Source of the DNA: Magnetococcales bacterium
GTDB lineage: Bacteria; Pseudomonadota; Magnetococcia; Magnetococcales; JADGAQ01
Direction of reading: 5' to 3'
NCBI GenBank assembly: GCA_015231925.1
Contig: JADGAQ010000007.1
Span: 1-55,018, forward strand
Length of the DNA: 55,018 nt
Made by a program: the position numbers and the translations under genes. The notes under the pieces are model-generated. The model worked only from the letters and a program-made list of their open reading frames with translations. It was not told the DNA's origin and searched no databases. Shown in pieces: positions 1 through 8,566 of this stretch. Each line of letters starts with the position of its first letter. The first letter of the stretch is position 1.

Positions 1-8
1 TGGACCCG

Positions 9-31
9 TCGGGGGGGATAATCCCCCCCGA
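9..31. repeat. Perfect GC-rich palindrome upstream of imuB
   Basis: TCGGGGGGGAT and its exact complement ATCCCCCCCGA flank a single A. As RNA it would fold into a 9-10 bp stem with a tiny loop. No T-run follows on either strand, so it is not a textbook intrinsic terminator. It could be the end of an upstream transcription unit outside the window, or a copy of a dispersed intergenic palindrome. I saw no second copy in this window. Confidence 0.6.
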
Positions 32-74
32 ACCCCCGTATACCTGAATAGATACGTTGAAGGAGGGGACTTGC

Positions 75-1271
75 ATGGGCGGGGGACGGACCGTGGCGGC
101 CCTGGCCATTCCGGGATTGGCGGTGGCGGCGGTGTGCCGGCGGGAACCGGCTGTGGCGGTGTGTCCGCTGGCGGTGGTCGGGGCGGAAGGGCGGGTTGTG
201 GCGGTGAACCGGGAGGCCTGGCGGCGTGGGGTGTGGCCGGGCCAGGCGGAAGGGAGATTGTCCGCCGAGGTGGTGCGTCGGCGCTCTGCGGAAGAGGAGG
301 AAAACGCCATCCGGCAACGTGTGGTGACGCGCCTGCTGGCGGTTACGCCCGCAGTGGAGGAGAACCGGCGGGGGCGCTGGGTCATGGATTTGAGCGGAAC
401 GGAGCGCTTGCACGGGCAGGCGGGTGTGGTGACCCTGGATGGGCTGGTGCGGGAGTTGGGGCGGGAGTTCCCGGTGGTGGGCGGCGTGGGCAGCGGGCGT
501 CCGGTGGCGCTCATGGCGGGGGAGGCGGCCTGGCGTTCCGGGCTTGACTGGTTGCGGGTCTTGTCCGGGCAGGAGAGCCGTTTTCTGGGGCCGCTGCCGG
601 TAGGCTTGTTGCCCCGCATGGGGCAGCGCACCGTGGCGCGGTTGCAGCGTTTGGGGGTGGTGCGCATCGCCCAGTTGCTGCAGTGTCCGCAGGAGGCCTT
701 GTTACGGGTTTTCGGGCCTCGGGCCGTGTTGTGGCGACAGGTGGCTACCGGTCAGGATCCGCTGCCCTGGCGACTTTCGGATGGTGCGACGCAGAGGTTG
801 ACGGTGGAGCTGGAACCGGGTCTTGCCCTGCAAAAGGAGGAGTCTTTGCGGGCCTTGGTTGCGGGAGGGTGCGAGACGTTGGGCGCCGGACTGCGGCAGG
901 CCGGGCATCATGCCGTGGGGCTGGGGTTGGTTTGGGTCGATTGGGACGGGGTGCGACGGGAAAAGAGTTTGCGGCTGGAAACGGCGGAACAAGGATTCCA
1001 GGGTTTGCTGGAGGCGGTTTGGGCGGGCTTGCAGAGCTTGCGGCAACGACGGGTCATGGTGCGGCGGGTGATTATCCGCGTGGAACGGGTGGTGGCGCAT
1101 CGGCCACGGGACCTCTTCGCCCCGGATGACGAAGCGGCGCGACGGCGGGCCGGCGCCCTGGATCGCACTCTGGACGCCATTCGGGATCGTTTCGGGGGGA
1201 ATGCGGTCAAGAGGGGGATTCTGCTGGCGGCGGAGTCTGCAACGACGTTGCGTGAGGTGATGCCGCGATGA
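75..1271 (+). CDS. imuB: ImuB-like Y-family DNA polymerase homologue (mutagenesis accessory protein)
   Basis: ImuB is the non-catalytic Y-family partner that links the error-prone polymerase DnaE2 to the sliding clamp during SOS mutagenesis. The ATG at 75 is chosen because AAGGAGGGG lies about six bases upstream; an in-frame TTG at 57 has no such site. Residues 103-114 (VMDLSGTERLHG) match the ImuB version of the palm motif, where true Y-family polymerases carry the catalytic Asp-Glu pair, so the protein is probably inactive as a polymerase, as is usual for ImuB. Residues about 170-215 look like the helix-hairpin-helix/thumb region. At 398 residues it is somewhat shorter than many ImuB proteins. 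The stop overlaps the dnaE2 start (ATGA), indicating translational coupling. imuA is not visible; it would lie upstream of the window. Confidence 0.85.
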   Translation: MGGGRTVAALAIPGLAVAAVCRREPAVAVCPLAVVGAEGRVVAVNREAWRRGVWPGQAEGRLSAEVVRRRSAEEEENAIRQRVVTRLLAVTPAVEENRRGRWVMDLSGTERLHGQAGVVTLDGLVRELGREFPVVGGVGSGRPVALMAGEAAWRSGLDWLRVLSGQESRFLGPLPVGLLPRMGQRTVARLQRLGVVRIAQLLQCPQEALLRVFGPRAVLWRQVATGQDPLPWRLSDGATQRLTVELEPGLALQKEESLRALVAGGCETLGAGLRQAGHHAVGLGLVWVDWDGVRREKSLRLETAEQGFQGLLEAVWAGLQSLRQRRVMVRRVIIRVERVVAHRPRDLFAPDDEAARRRAGALDRTLDAIRDRFGGNAVKRGILLAAESATTLREVMPR

Positions 1272-4200
1272 GTTCGCTCGAAGAGGTGGTGCCGTTGTCC
1301 CTGCGCAGCGCCTACTCTCTGTTGGAGGGGGTGGAGCAGCCGGGCGACTGGGTGGCGGAGGGGGTGCGCCGGGGTTGGTCGGCCATGGCGTTGACCGATG
1401 TGAATACCCTGGCTGGCATCGTGCCGTTCGTTCAGGCGGCGCACATGGCGGGTATTCAGCCTCTGGTGGGCGTGACCCTGCGACAGGATGCCACCGATGC
1501 GGGCCTGGTGGTGCTGGTGGCGGGTGCTTCCGGTTGGCGCGGCGTGTGCCGCGCCGTCTCCTCGTGGCGGCACGGGCGGCGGGAGGAGGCCTGGCAGAAT
1601 CTTCGGGAGGGGGCCGAGGCTCTGGTGGCGCTGCCCGGTACCGCGCAATGGTTGTGGCGCTGTCTGAAGGTGGAGGGCTGGCGGCGGCAGGAGGCGGGTC
1701 TCTTTGCGCGGGTGGGGCCGACAGCCGGTGTCGAGGGGGAGGCCGGTCGGGCCGCGCTTCTGGAGTTGGCCCGCAAGGCGCGGGTGCCGCTGGTGGCCGT
1801 TGGGGATGTCGTGGCGCGGGATGTCGGCGGCTTGCGCGCCCAGCGGGTGGTTCGAGCCCTGGCTTCGGGCACCACGGTGCATCGGCTGCCGCCGAACGGG
1901 TCGGCCCCCTCCTGGGCGGTCTCTCCCGAGGCCTCTTTCGTGGCGGCCTTCTCCCATTTGCCGGAGGCGTTGGCCAATATCCGGCGTGTGGTGGAGCGTT
2001 GTCGTTTCGTGCCGGAGCTGGGCAGACCACTGTTTCCCGTCATGGCGGGCGATGTTCCCCCGGAGGAGGTGTTGCGCCGCCGCACCATGGAGGGGCTGGC
2101 CTGGCGTTACCGGCCAACGCTGCCGTTGGAGGCCTTGCGGCGTACCCGCAACGAGCTGGAGTGCATCGGGCGCATGGGCTACGCCAGCTATTTTCTGGTG
2201 GTGCATGAGATCGTCCTGGAGGCGCGACGGCGGGGTCTGCCCGTTCTGGGGCGGGGTTCGGCGGCCAACTCGACGGTGGCCTATGCCCTGGGCATCACCC
2301 ATGTCGATCCGGTGGCTCACCAGCTCTTTTTCGAGCGGTTTCTCAATCCCGAACGTCTGGATCCTCCCGATATCGATCTTGACGTGCCCTGGGATCAGCG
2401 GGAGAACCTGTTGCGTTTCGTGGTGGAGCGTTTCGGCGAGGAGCATGTGGCCCTGATCGGGGCCTTTCAGACCTTTCAGACCCGTGGTTTGTTCCGGGAG
2501 GTGGGACGGGCACTGGGGCTTCCGCCGGGGATGTTCGGCGCCTTGGCGCGACGCCTGCCCGGTGGATCCCTGGAGCGGTTGGACGCGGTGCTGGCCAGCG
2601 GGCATCCGGGTTATCGGGGGTTGCCGTTGCACGAGCCGCCGTGGCGGGATGTGCTGGCCGTGTCGCGCCGTCTGGCCGGGCTGCCCCGCCACTTCGCCCT
2701 GCATCCGTGCGGCGTGGCGGTATGCGGACTTCCCGTGCGGGATGTGGTGCCGGTGGTGCCCTCTCCGGAAGGGTGGCCCGCCACCGATGCGGCCATGGGA
2801 CCGGCGGAGGATCTGGGCCTGATCAAGATCGATCTGTTGGGCAACCGTTCCATGAGCGCCTTGTGTACGGCGCTGTCCGCCCTGGGACGGCGTCGCGCCG
2901 AGGATCCGGAGGGAGGGCTGGCTCCGGAGCAGGCCATGGCCGACCCGGCTACCGGAGATCTTCTGGCGCGGGGGGAGACGGTGGGCTGTTTCTACATCGA
3001 ATCGCCATCCATGCGGGGCGTGCTGAAGCGTCTGGCCTGCCGGGATTTCGAAACCCTGGTCGCCGCCAGTTCCATCATTCGGCCCGGAGTGAATCAGGGC
3101 GGGCTGATGGATGCGTTCATCCGGCGGCATCACGGGCTGGAGGAGGCGAGCTGTCCCGATGAGCGTCTGCGTCCCATTCTGCAGGAGACCCACGGCATTC
3201 TGGTCTATCAGGAGCAGGTGATTCGCACGGCGGCGGTCATCGCGGGCATGAGCCTGGGGGAGGCCGATCTGTTGCGGCGGGCCATGGGCAAGAAACGACA
3301 CTGGGAGAAGATGGATTGTTACCGGGAGCGTTTTTTGCGGGGCGCGGTCTCCGGGGGCATGACGGCGGAAGGGGCGCAGGCCTTGTGGGAGCAGATCAGC
3401 TCCTTCGCCGGTTACGCCTTTTGCAAGGCCCATTCGGCCAGCTTTGCCCGGCTGAGTTTTCAGATGGCCTGGTTGAAGGTGCATCATCCGGCCTGGTTTT
3501 TCGCCGGGATTCTGACCCATCAGGGAGGGTTTTATCATCCCCAGGTCTATGTGGACGAGGCGCGACGCCTGGGCATCGAGCCGCGCCGACCCTGTCTGGT
3601 GCTGGGAAGCTGGGAGAGCGTGGCCGAGGGGGAACGGGCCGTGCGTCTGGGCTGGCAATGGATTCGCCATCTCGGACGGGAGGCGGGGGAGCGCATTGCC
3701 CGCGCCGCGCCGTTTCGCCATTGGCGGGATTTTTTGCAACGGGTGCCGTTGGACCGGGAAGCGGCGGCCATGCTGGTCTTGAGCGGGGCCGCGGACGCCC
3801 TGGAAGGGGTTGTGGACCAAGCGGACCGGCAGGCGTTGTTGTGGGAGCTGGAGGCTTTTCACGGCGCGGCAGCCAAGCCGGAGGCGACGGAGCGGGGCGG
3901 TTTGTGGCCGCAAGAGGGGGAGGCCCCCCTCGCGGAGCGTGAACGGACTGCGGAAGAGGTGACCGAGACCCTGTTGCGCCAGATGCAGAGCATGGGGTTG
4001 TCCCTGGTGGATCATCCCTTGCGGCTGTATCGGGGGGAGTTGGAGGGGTTGCGAGGACGGGTGGTTTCGGCAAAACGGCTGCTCGACGTGGCGGAAGGGG
4101 CCGGCGCCCAATGCGTGGGTCTGCCGGTGGCCCGCAAGGAGATGGTGACCAAACGGGGAGAGCCCATGGCCTTCATGACCTTGTCGGATCGCACCGGGTT

Positions 4201-4336
4201 GATCGAGACGGTGCTGTTCCCACCGGTTTTACGGCAGGTGGGACCGGCGTTGCGGGGGCCGGGTCCCTGGCATGTGGGGGGCGTGATGCGTCAGGGCAGT
4301 CTGGTGGTGGATTGGATGCGGCGGGTTGGAACGTGA
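1268..4336 (+). CDS. dnaE2: Error-prone DNA polymerase III alpha subunit DnaE2 (ImuC)
   Basis: C-family translesion polymerase that copies damaged DNA together with ImuB. The 1022-residue length fits DnaE2, which is shorter than replicative DnaE. The N-terminal PHP domain (about 5-200) is degenerate: the HxH metal site is replaced by SLRS near residue 11. GRGSAANS at 328-335 and PPDIDLD at 366-372 are the core polymerase motifs with two catalytic aspartates; IKIDLLGNR around residues 519-527 supplies the third (D522). A helix-hairpin-helix region follows, and a C-terminal OB-fold lies near 920-1010. The ATG overlaps the imuB stop by four bases. About 118 bases without a gene follow before the next operon. 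They contain an 8-base inverted repeat (4390-4397 with 4436-4443) but no terminator that I can recognise. Confidence 0.93.
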   Translation: MSSLEEVVPLSLRSAYSLLEGVEQPGDWVAEGVRRGWSAMALTDVNTLAGIVPFVQAAHMAGIQPLVGVTLRQDATDAGLVVLVAGASGWRGVCRAVSSWRHGRREEAWQNLREGAEALVALPGTAQWLWRCLKVEGWRRQEAGLFARVGPTAGVEGEAGRAALLELARKARVPLVAVGDVVARDVGGLRAQRVVRALASGTTVHRLPPNGSAPSWAVSPEASFVAAFSHLPEALANIRRVVERCRFVPELGRPLFPVMAGDVPPEEVLRRRTMEGLAWRYRPTLPLEALRRTRNELECIGRMGYASYFLVVHEIVLEARRRGLPVLGRGSAANSTVAYALGITHVDPVAHQLFFERFLNPERLDPPDIDLDVPWDQRENLLRFVVERFGEEHVALIGAFQTFQTRGLFREVGRALGLPPGMFGALARRLPGGSLERLDAVLASGHPGYRGLPLHEPPWRDVLAVSRRLAGLPRHFALHPCGVAVCGLPVRDVVPVVPSPEGWPATDAAMGPAEDLGLIKIDLLGNRSMSALCTALSALGRRRAEDPEGGLAPEQAMADPATGDLLARGETVGCFYIESPSMRGVLKRLACRDFETLVAASSIIRPGVNQGGLMDAFIRRHHGLEEASCPDERLRPILQETHGILVYQEQVIRTAAVIAGMSLGEADLLRRAMGKKRHWEKMDCYRERFLRGAVSGGMTAEGAQALWEQISSFAGYAFCKAHSASFARLSFQMAWLKVHHPAWFFAGILTHQGGFYHPQVYVDEARRLGIEPRRPCLVLGSWESVAEGERAVRLGWQWIRHLGREAGERIARAAPFRHWRDFLQRVPLDREAAAMLVLSGAADALEGVVDQADRQALLWELEAFHGAAAKPEATERGGLWPQEGEAPLAERERTAEEVTETLLRQMQSMGLSLVDHPLRLYRGELEGLRGRVVSAKRLLDVAEGAGAQCVGLPVARKEMVTKRGEPMAFMTLSDRTGLIETVLFPPVLRQVGPALRGPGPWHVGGVMRQGSLVVDWMRRVGT

Positions 4337-4454
4337 AAGCGGCATTAAGATGAAGGGCTGAACGGTTATGGATGGATTTATATCCCTCTTTTCGGGTTAA
4401 ATGAGGGGCTGATGGTTCATTTGGTCCCGTCCGCTACCCGAAAGGGGGGAAGCC

Positions 4455-7400
4455 TTGTCCGAAGAACCCGCCGCTCCCTCGGTCTCCTGGTGGAAACGTC
4501 CGGTGCGGTTGCTGTTTCGCCTGCTGGCTCTGGTTGTCCTCTTGATCGTTTTGCTGCTGGGCGGCCATTCCTACCTGGTGGAATGGGCACCGGTTCAGGG
4601 AAAGCTGCGCGCCGTTCTCAAGGCCAATCTGCCGGGAGAAGTCGATTTTTCCCACATTTCCTTCAATCTGTTTCGCGGCCTGGCCCTGGCCGATGGTCAT
4701 TGGACCGGCTGGAAGGGGCTCGATCTCCATTTCAAGGAACTTCTCCTCGACTACAAAGCCGCCGCCCTTCTGGGGGGCAAGGTGCAGATCAACCGCGTCG
4801 AGCTGAAGGGCTTTCGGGGAGGTGTCGACCTGGAAGCCTTGCGGCAACCTTCGACAGCGCAAACCGAGGGGCCGAGAACCGCTGCCTCCGCGCCGCCGCC
4901 ACTGCCGCCGCTGGTGCTGGGGGAGTTGCTGGCGGAGGTGGAGAGCTTTTCCCTGCGCTTGACCTCCAGCCGCAGCATCCATCTGGAGCGGCTGAGACTC
5001 ACTTCCAACCTGAATGCCACGCTCAAATCGTTGAGCGGCCAGGCGACGTTGCAGGTGGCTTCCGTGGGGCTGGTGGAGGGGAAACGCCATCTGACCACGC
5101 CGTTGGTGATGCGTTTTGAGCTGCAAGGCAGTCCGAAAGAGGGCCGCATCCGGCTGGACTCCTTTTTCACCCAGTTGGGCCCGGCGTTGGAGGTGCAAGG
5201 CAAGGGGGGGGTGACGCGGCTGGAGAACGGCGCCCTGGGGGTGACGGCGGAGGTGGAGCAGGCGGCGCTGCAACTGCCGGAAATCCGCAACCTGCTGGAC
5301 CACTGGCTGCCCTCCCTGATGAGCGATGCCGAGTTCAAGGGCGGTCTCACCCTGAAAGGGCGGGTTTCGGGAGAGATCCCGCCCGGCGGTCCGGCGAGTC
5401 TGGTGGCCGGGGCGGAGCTGGAGGCCAAGGCCGTGGCGGTGCATTGGCCCATGGTGGGGCTCTATCTGGAGCCCAGCCAGGTGGGGCTGCGGGTGGAGGA
5501 GATGACCACCCATGCCGATCACCGCTTCGGGGGCCGTTTCGAGGCCACGGGGCGCATTCCGGCGTTGAGCATGGGCGGGCAGCGTCTGCAAGGGGGCGAA
5601 TTCAGCCTCAAGGGTCGGTTGGAGCCCGACGGCGCGGGGGAGGCATCGCTGCACGCAGGCGTGGAGAGCATCATTCCCGATCTGACGCAGGGCCAGTTGG
5701 CGCCGTTCCCCCTGCAGGTTGATCTGCAGAGCCGGTTGAGCGCGGACCATCGCCGTCTGGAATGGCACCTCTCCCGACTGGATTCGGACAAGCTGCTGCA
5801 GATGCATTCCAAGGGCCGGCTGCATCGGGTCGACGGGGGCACGGGGTGGGAGAGTTCCGGGGAGGTGCAGGCCAAGGTGGTCCTGAAGGAGCTGTTGACC
5901 CGGCTGGCGTCGTTCATTCCGGGAGAGACGCCTCTGCGGCCCGAAGCCCGCAAGGATACCCTTTCCCTCTCCTGGCAGGCGGGGCTGGATGAGCGTTTCC
6001 AACCGGTCAGTGGTGATGCCGAAGCCCATCTGCAGGTCGCCTCGTTGCCGTTGGATGCCCGGACCTCCGGTTGGAACGGCAAAGTGGAGACGCTGAGCGC
6101 GGATGTGCAGGCCCACCTTCAGGATTCCCGCATCAAGGCGGACACCCGGATAGGCCTCGATCTGACCGGGTTGCGGCAGGGGGCGGATCCGGTACTGAAA
6201 CGGGCGCGACTGACGGTTCAGGGTTCCGGCACCGGGACTTGGGACGCTGCTACCGGGCGGCCGGTTGCGGATCAGGTGAACCAGCGGCTGGAGATGGAGG
6301 TCGAGGGGTTGCACCTGCGGCAGCAGGAGGTTGCCACCGATCTGGATCGCCTGACCCTGCGGGCTGCGGGCACGGCCTGGCCGGAGACGCGACGTTTCCA
6401 GTGGGAGCGGTTGAACCTGGAGGCGCCGTCGTTGTTGCAGGTGGAGAGTCGGGGCGAGGTGCAGGGGGATTCCGGCAAGGTGGACGGCAGTCTGGAGATC
6501 AAGGCGGGCGATTTGGCCAAACTGAACAAGGCCGTGCGTCTCAAGGTTCTGGAAGAGCGGGAGATCGGCGATTTCGCGGGCCGACTGGCCCTGCGTCTTC
6601 AGACCAAGGGCCGGTTGCCCTCGGAGGAGGAGTTGGCCAAAACGACCTTGCCCATGACGGCCTCCCTGTCGCTTCAGGGAGAGGGGTTGGCGGGGCGCAT
6701 GGGCAATCTGTCGTTCAAGGGGGTGCATCCGGACATGCGTTTCGGGTATACGCCGGGAGTCGGCGAAGGCCTCGACTGGAACGGCAAGGTGAAGGCCGCC
6801 CGGTTGCAGCTTCCGGGCGAGATGGTGCTACAGGAGGTGACGGGGGATTGGGGCATTGCCCTGAAGGGGGGCAGACTGTTGCAGGTGGATCACCTGAAGG
6901 CGGCGTTTCCGGGAGTCGATTTTCAGTTGGAGGGGCGGACGGAGGGTTTTGACGCGGTGCGACAGGCCCGGGGCGAGGAGGCCCTGACGGCGGCGTTGCG
7001 TCGTCTGTTTGCCACACTGCACAGCCGGTTGTTCATCGATCTGGAACGGATGAGCGCCATGTTGGCCAGGCCCGATGTGCAGGGGCGCGGCCAACTGGCC
7101 CTGGAGTTGGGACTGACCAAGGAGGAGAAGAAGCAGCAGTTCGCCTCCCGGCTGGAGATGGATTTCAAGAAGGTCGATCTGACCGCGCCGGGATTGCGGT
7201 TGCAGGGACTCGACGGGGAGGTGGATCTGCGCAAGAACCTGCGCTTTGCCAGAGAGGAGAGTCGGGGCAAAACGGCGGTCTCCCACCTGGTGCCCACGGA
7301 TCTGCTGCCGGAACTCCTGGGAACCGGGAAAGAGGGGCGGGTGATCCGCATCAAATCCCTGCAATCCGGGGCCTGGAAGCTGGACGATATCCACGCCTAC

Positions 7401-8000
7401 CTCGATTTCCAGCAGGAGACCCTGCGCTTGCAGCAACTGGGATTGAACCTCCTGGGGGGCAACGTCGGCGGGGATCTGCAGTTGGTGACCGGCAAGGAGC
7501 CGTTGTTGCGATTCCGGCTGGAGGGGGTCAACCTCGACGTGGCCACCTTGACCGGGGTCAAATCCACCTCTGCGGAAGGGGGCAGTCAGGTCGATCTGTT
7601 GCTCAACGGGGTGATTCCCTTGAGTTCCGGGGAGGAGCCGCTGGTTCTGGAGCGGGCCGAAATGAACGTGGTGGCGCCGCGCATCGGTCGGCGGGCGGTG
7701 GTGGATCTGTTGCGGTTTCTGGATCCGGAGGATCGCAACCCGGCTCTGGTGGATGCCCGTTCCAAGGTGAATCTGGCCAACCCTTCCCGGTTGGAGGTGC
7801 GATTCCGCCATGGGGTGGTCTCGTTGCGCATCGATTTTCAGGAAGGGGTGTTGGATGCCTTGCGCATGGAGCGCATCCCGGTGCGGGGTCTGGCGAAACT
7901 GAAGGGCATGCAACCGGTGCTGGAGCCGTTGCGCGGGCTGGTGGCGGTTTTACAGCGCATTGGCAGCGACAGTCTGGCCGGGGAGGAAAAGAGTCCATGA
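4455..8000 (+). CDS. ydbH: YdbH-like AsmA-superfamily inter-membrane protein
   Basis: Very long (1181 residues), with one N-terminal membrane segment at about residues 17-42 and then a continuous run of amphipathic beta-rich repeats, the pattern of AsmA-like bridge proteins (TamB, YhdP, YdbH) that form a hydrophobic groove for phospholipid transfer across the periplasm. Assignment to the YdbH branch comes mainly from the next gene, which is YdbL-like, as in the E. coli ydbH-ynbE-ydbL operon. The start is a TTG at 4455 with AAAGGGGGGA just upstream; no good ATG is available. The 8-base inverted repeat at 4390-4397/4436-4443 reaches into this ribosome binding site. The stop overlaps the next start (ATGA). 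The AsmA fold is confident; the YdbH branch is an inference. Confidence 0.75.
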   Translation: MSEEPAAPSVSWWKRPVRLLFRLLALVVLLIVLLLGGHSYLVEWAPVQGKLRAVLKANLPGEVDFSHISFNLFRGLALADGHWTGWKGLDLHFKELLLDYKAAALLGGKVQINRVELKGFRGGVDLEALRQPSTAQTEGPRTAASAPPPLPPLVLGELLAEVESFSLRLTSSRSIHLERLRLTSNLNATLKSLSGQATLQVASVGLVEGKRHLTTPLVMRFELQGSPKEGRIRLDSFFTQLGPALEVQGKGGVTRLENGALGVTAEVEQAALQLPEIRNLLDHWLPSLMSDAEFKGGLTLKGRVSGEIPPGGPASLVAGAELEAKAVAVHWPMVGLYLEPSQVGLRVEEMTTHADHRFGGRFEATGRIPALSMGGQRLQGGEFSLKGRLEPDGAGEASLHAGVESIIPDLTQGQLAPFPLQVDLQSRLSADHRRLEWHLSRLDSDKLLQMHSKGRLHRVDGGTGWESSGEVQAKVVLKELLTRLASFIPGETPLRPEARKDTLSLSWQAGLDERFQPVSGDAEAHLQVASLPLDARTSGWNGKVETLSADVQAHLQDSRIKADTRIGLDLTGLRQGADPVLKRARLTVQGSGTGTWDAATGRPVADQVNQRLEMEVEGLHLRQQEVATDLDRLTLRAAGTAWPETRRFQWERLNLEAPSLLQVESRGEVQGDSGKVDGSLEIKAGDLAKLNKAVRLKVLEEREIGDFAGRLALRLQTKGRLPSEEELAKTTLPMTASLSLQGEGLAGRMGNLSFKGVHPDMRFGYTPGVGEGLDWNGKVKAARLQLPGEMVLQEVTGDWGIALKGGRLLQVDHLKAAFPGVDFQLEGRTEGFDAVRQARGEEALTAALRRLFATLHSRLFIDLERMSAMLARPDVQGRGQLALELGLTKEEKKQQFASRLEMDFKKVDLTAPGLRLQGLDGEVDLRKNLRFAREESRGKTAVSHLVPTDLLPELLGTGKEGRVIRIKSLQSGAWKLDDIHAYLDFQQETLRLQQLGLNLLGGNVGGDLQLVTGKEPLLRFRLEGVNLDVATLTGVKSTSAEGGSQVDLLLNGVIPLSSGEEPLVLERAEMNVVAPRIGRRAVVDLLRFLDPEDRNPALVDARSKVNLANPSRLEVRFRHGVVSLRIDFQEGVLDALRMERIPVRGLAKLKGMQPVLEPLRGLVAVLQRIGSDSLAGEEKSP

Positions 8001-8566
8001 AAAGCCATTGGAAAAGAGGCGTTGCGCTGGTGTTGAGCCTGGTTCTGGCGGGGTGCGGCTCGGGACCGCTGGTGGGCATCACCGTGGTGGACGAACGCAC
8101 CGCCCTGGAGAATCAGGTGTTGGGCAGCTACGAATCCCTGGGCCGGGAGATGCAACTGGTGGCTTCGGTGCGGGGCATCGATCCCCAGGGCAAGCTGGTG
8201 GAACAGGCGGCCACGCCTCCCGGCAAGATGAAGGTGGTGCGGGCCATGCAGCGTTCCGCCTTCAACCGGGACGATCTGGTCCGCTTCAAGAAGGAGGGGT
8301 GGATCGGGGAGGCCAACGACGGGCGTTTGCTGGTTCGGGAGGGGGCGACCCTGCCGGAGTCGGAACGCAAGATGGTGGAGGCCCTGATCGGAGAGGAGAA
8401 CAGTGACCGGGAGGCCATCATTCGCCGGGTGCTGGAGAGCAACGAAGGCATGAAGGAGGAGGATCTGCAACGCATTCGCCGCACCTTTGCCTCCATGCGC
8501 CGGGATCAGGCCCAGCCGGGAGAGTGGTTGCAGGAGGAGGACGGCAAATGGCGACAAAAACCCTGA
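7997..8566 (+). CDS. ydbL: YdbL-like DUF1318 lipoprotein
   Basis: A 189-residue outer-envelope lipoprotein. A short signal peptide ends in a lipobox (LVLAGC), so Cys19 or a close neighbour is probably lipidated. The C-terminus GEWLQEEDGKW closely resembles the GEYVQGINGKW end of E. coli YdbL, and the preceding helical stretch (about residues 130-170) also fits DUF1318. In E. coli YdbL is a soluble periplasmic modulator of the YdbH-YnbE bridge and a separate lipoprotein, YnbE, is the outer-membrane end. Here a single gene has both a lipobox and the DUF1318 tail, so it may combine the roles, although the segment just after the lipobox does not look like YnbE. Its start overlaps the upstream stop (ATGA), and its 3' end overlaps the next gene by 19 bases. 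Confidence 0.75.
   Translation: MKSHWKRGVALVLSLVLAGCGSGPLVGITVVDERTALENQVLGSYESLGREMQLVASVRGIDPQGKLVEQAATPPGKMKVVRAMQRSAFNRDDLVRFKKEGWIGEANDGRLLVREGATLPESERKMVEALIGEENSDREAIIRRVLESNEGMKEEDLQRIRRTFASMRRDQAQPGEWLQEEDGKWRQKP

Noticed and set aside
33-56. A possible LexA/SOS operator upstream of imuB
   Set aside because: GTAT-n10-ATAC is present, but it matches neither the CTGT-n8-ACAG nor the GTTC-n7-GTTC forms that I know, and the match is too short.
702-4111. Long minus-strand frames (442 and 1067 codons) across imuB-dnaE2
   Set aside because: Shadows of GC-rich coding DNA: low-complexity Pro, Arg and Gln composition, no family motifs, and the plus-strand genes are certain.
4384-4407. Hairpin CCCTC/GAGGG between dnaE2 and the ydbH-like gene
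   Set aside because: Only a five-base stem with a large loop and no T-run; too weak for a terminator.
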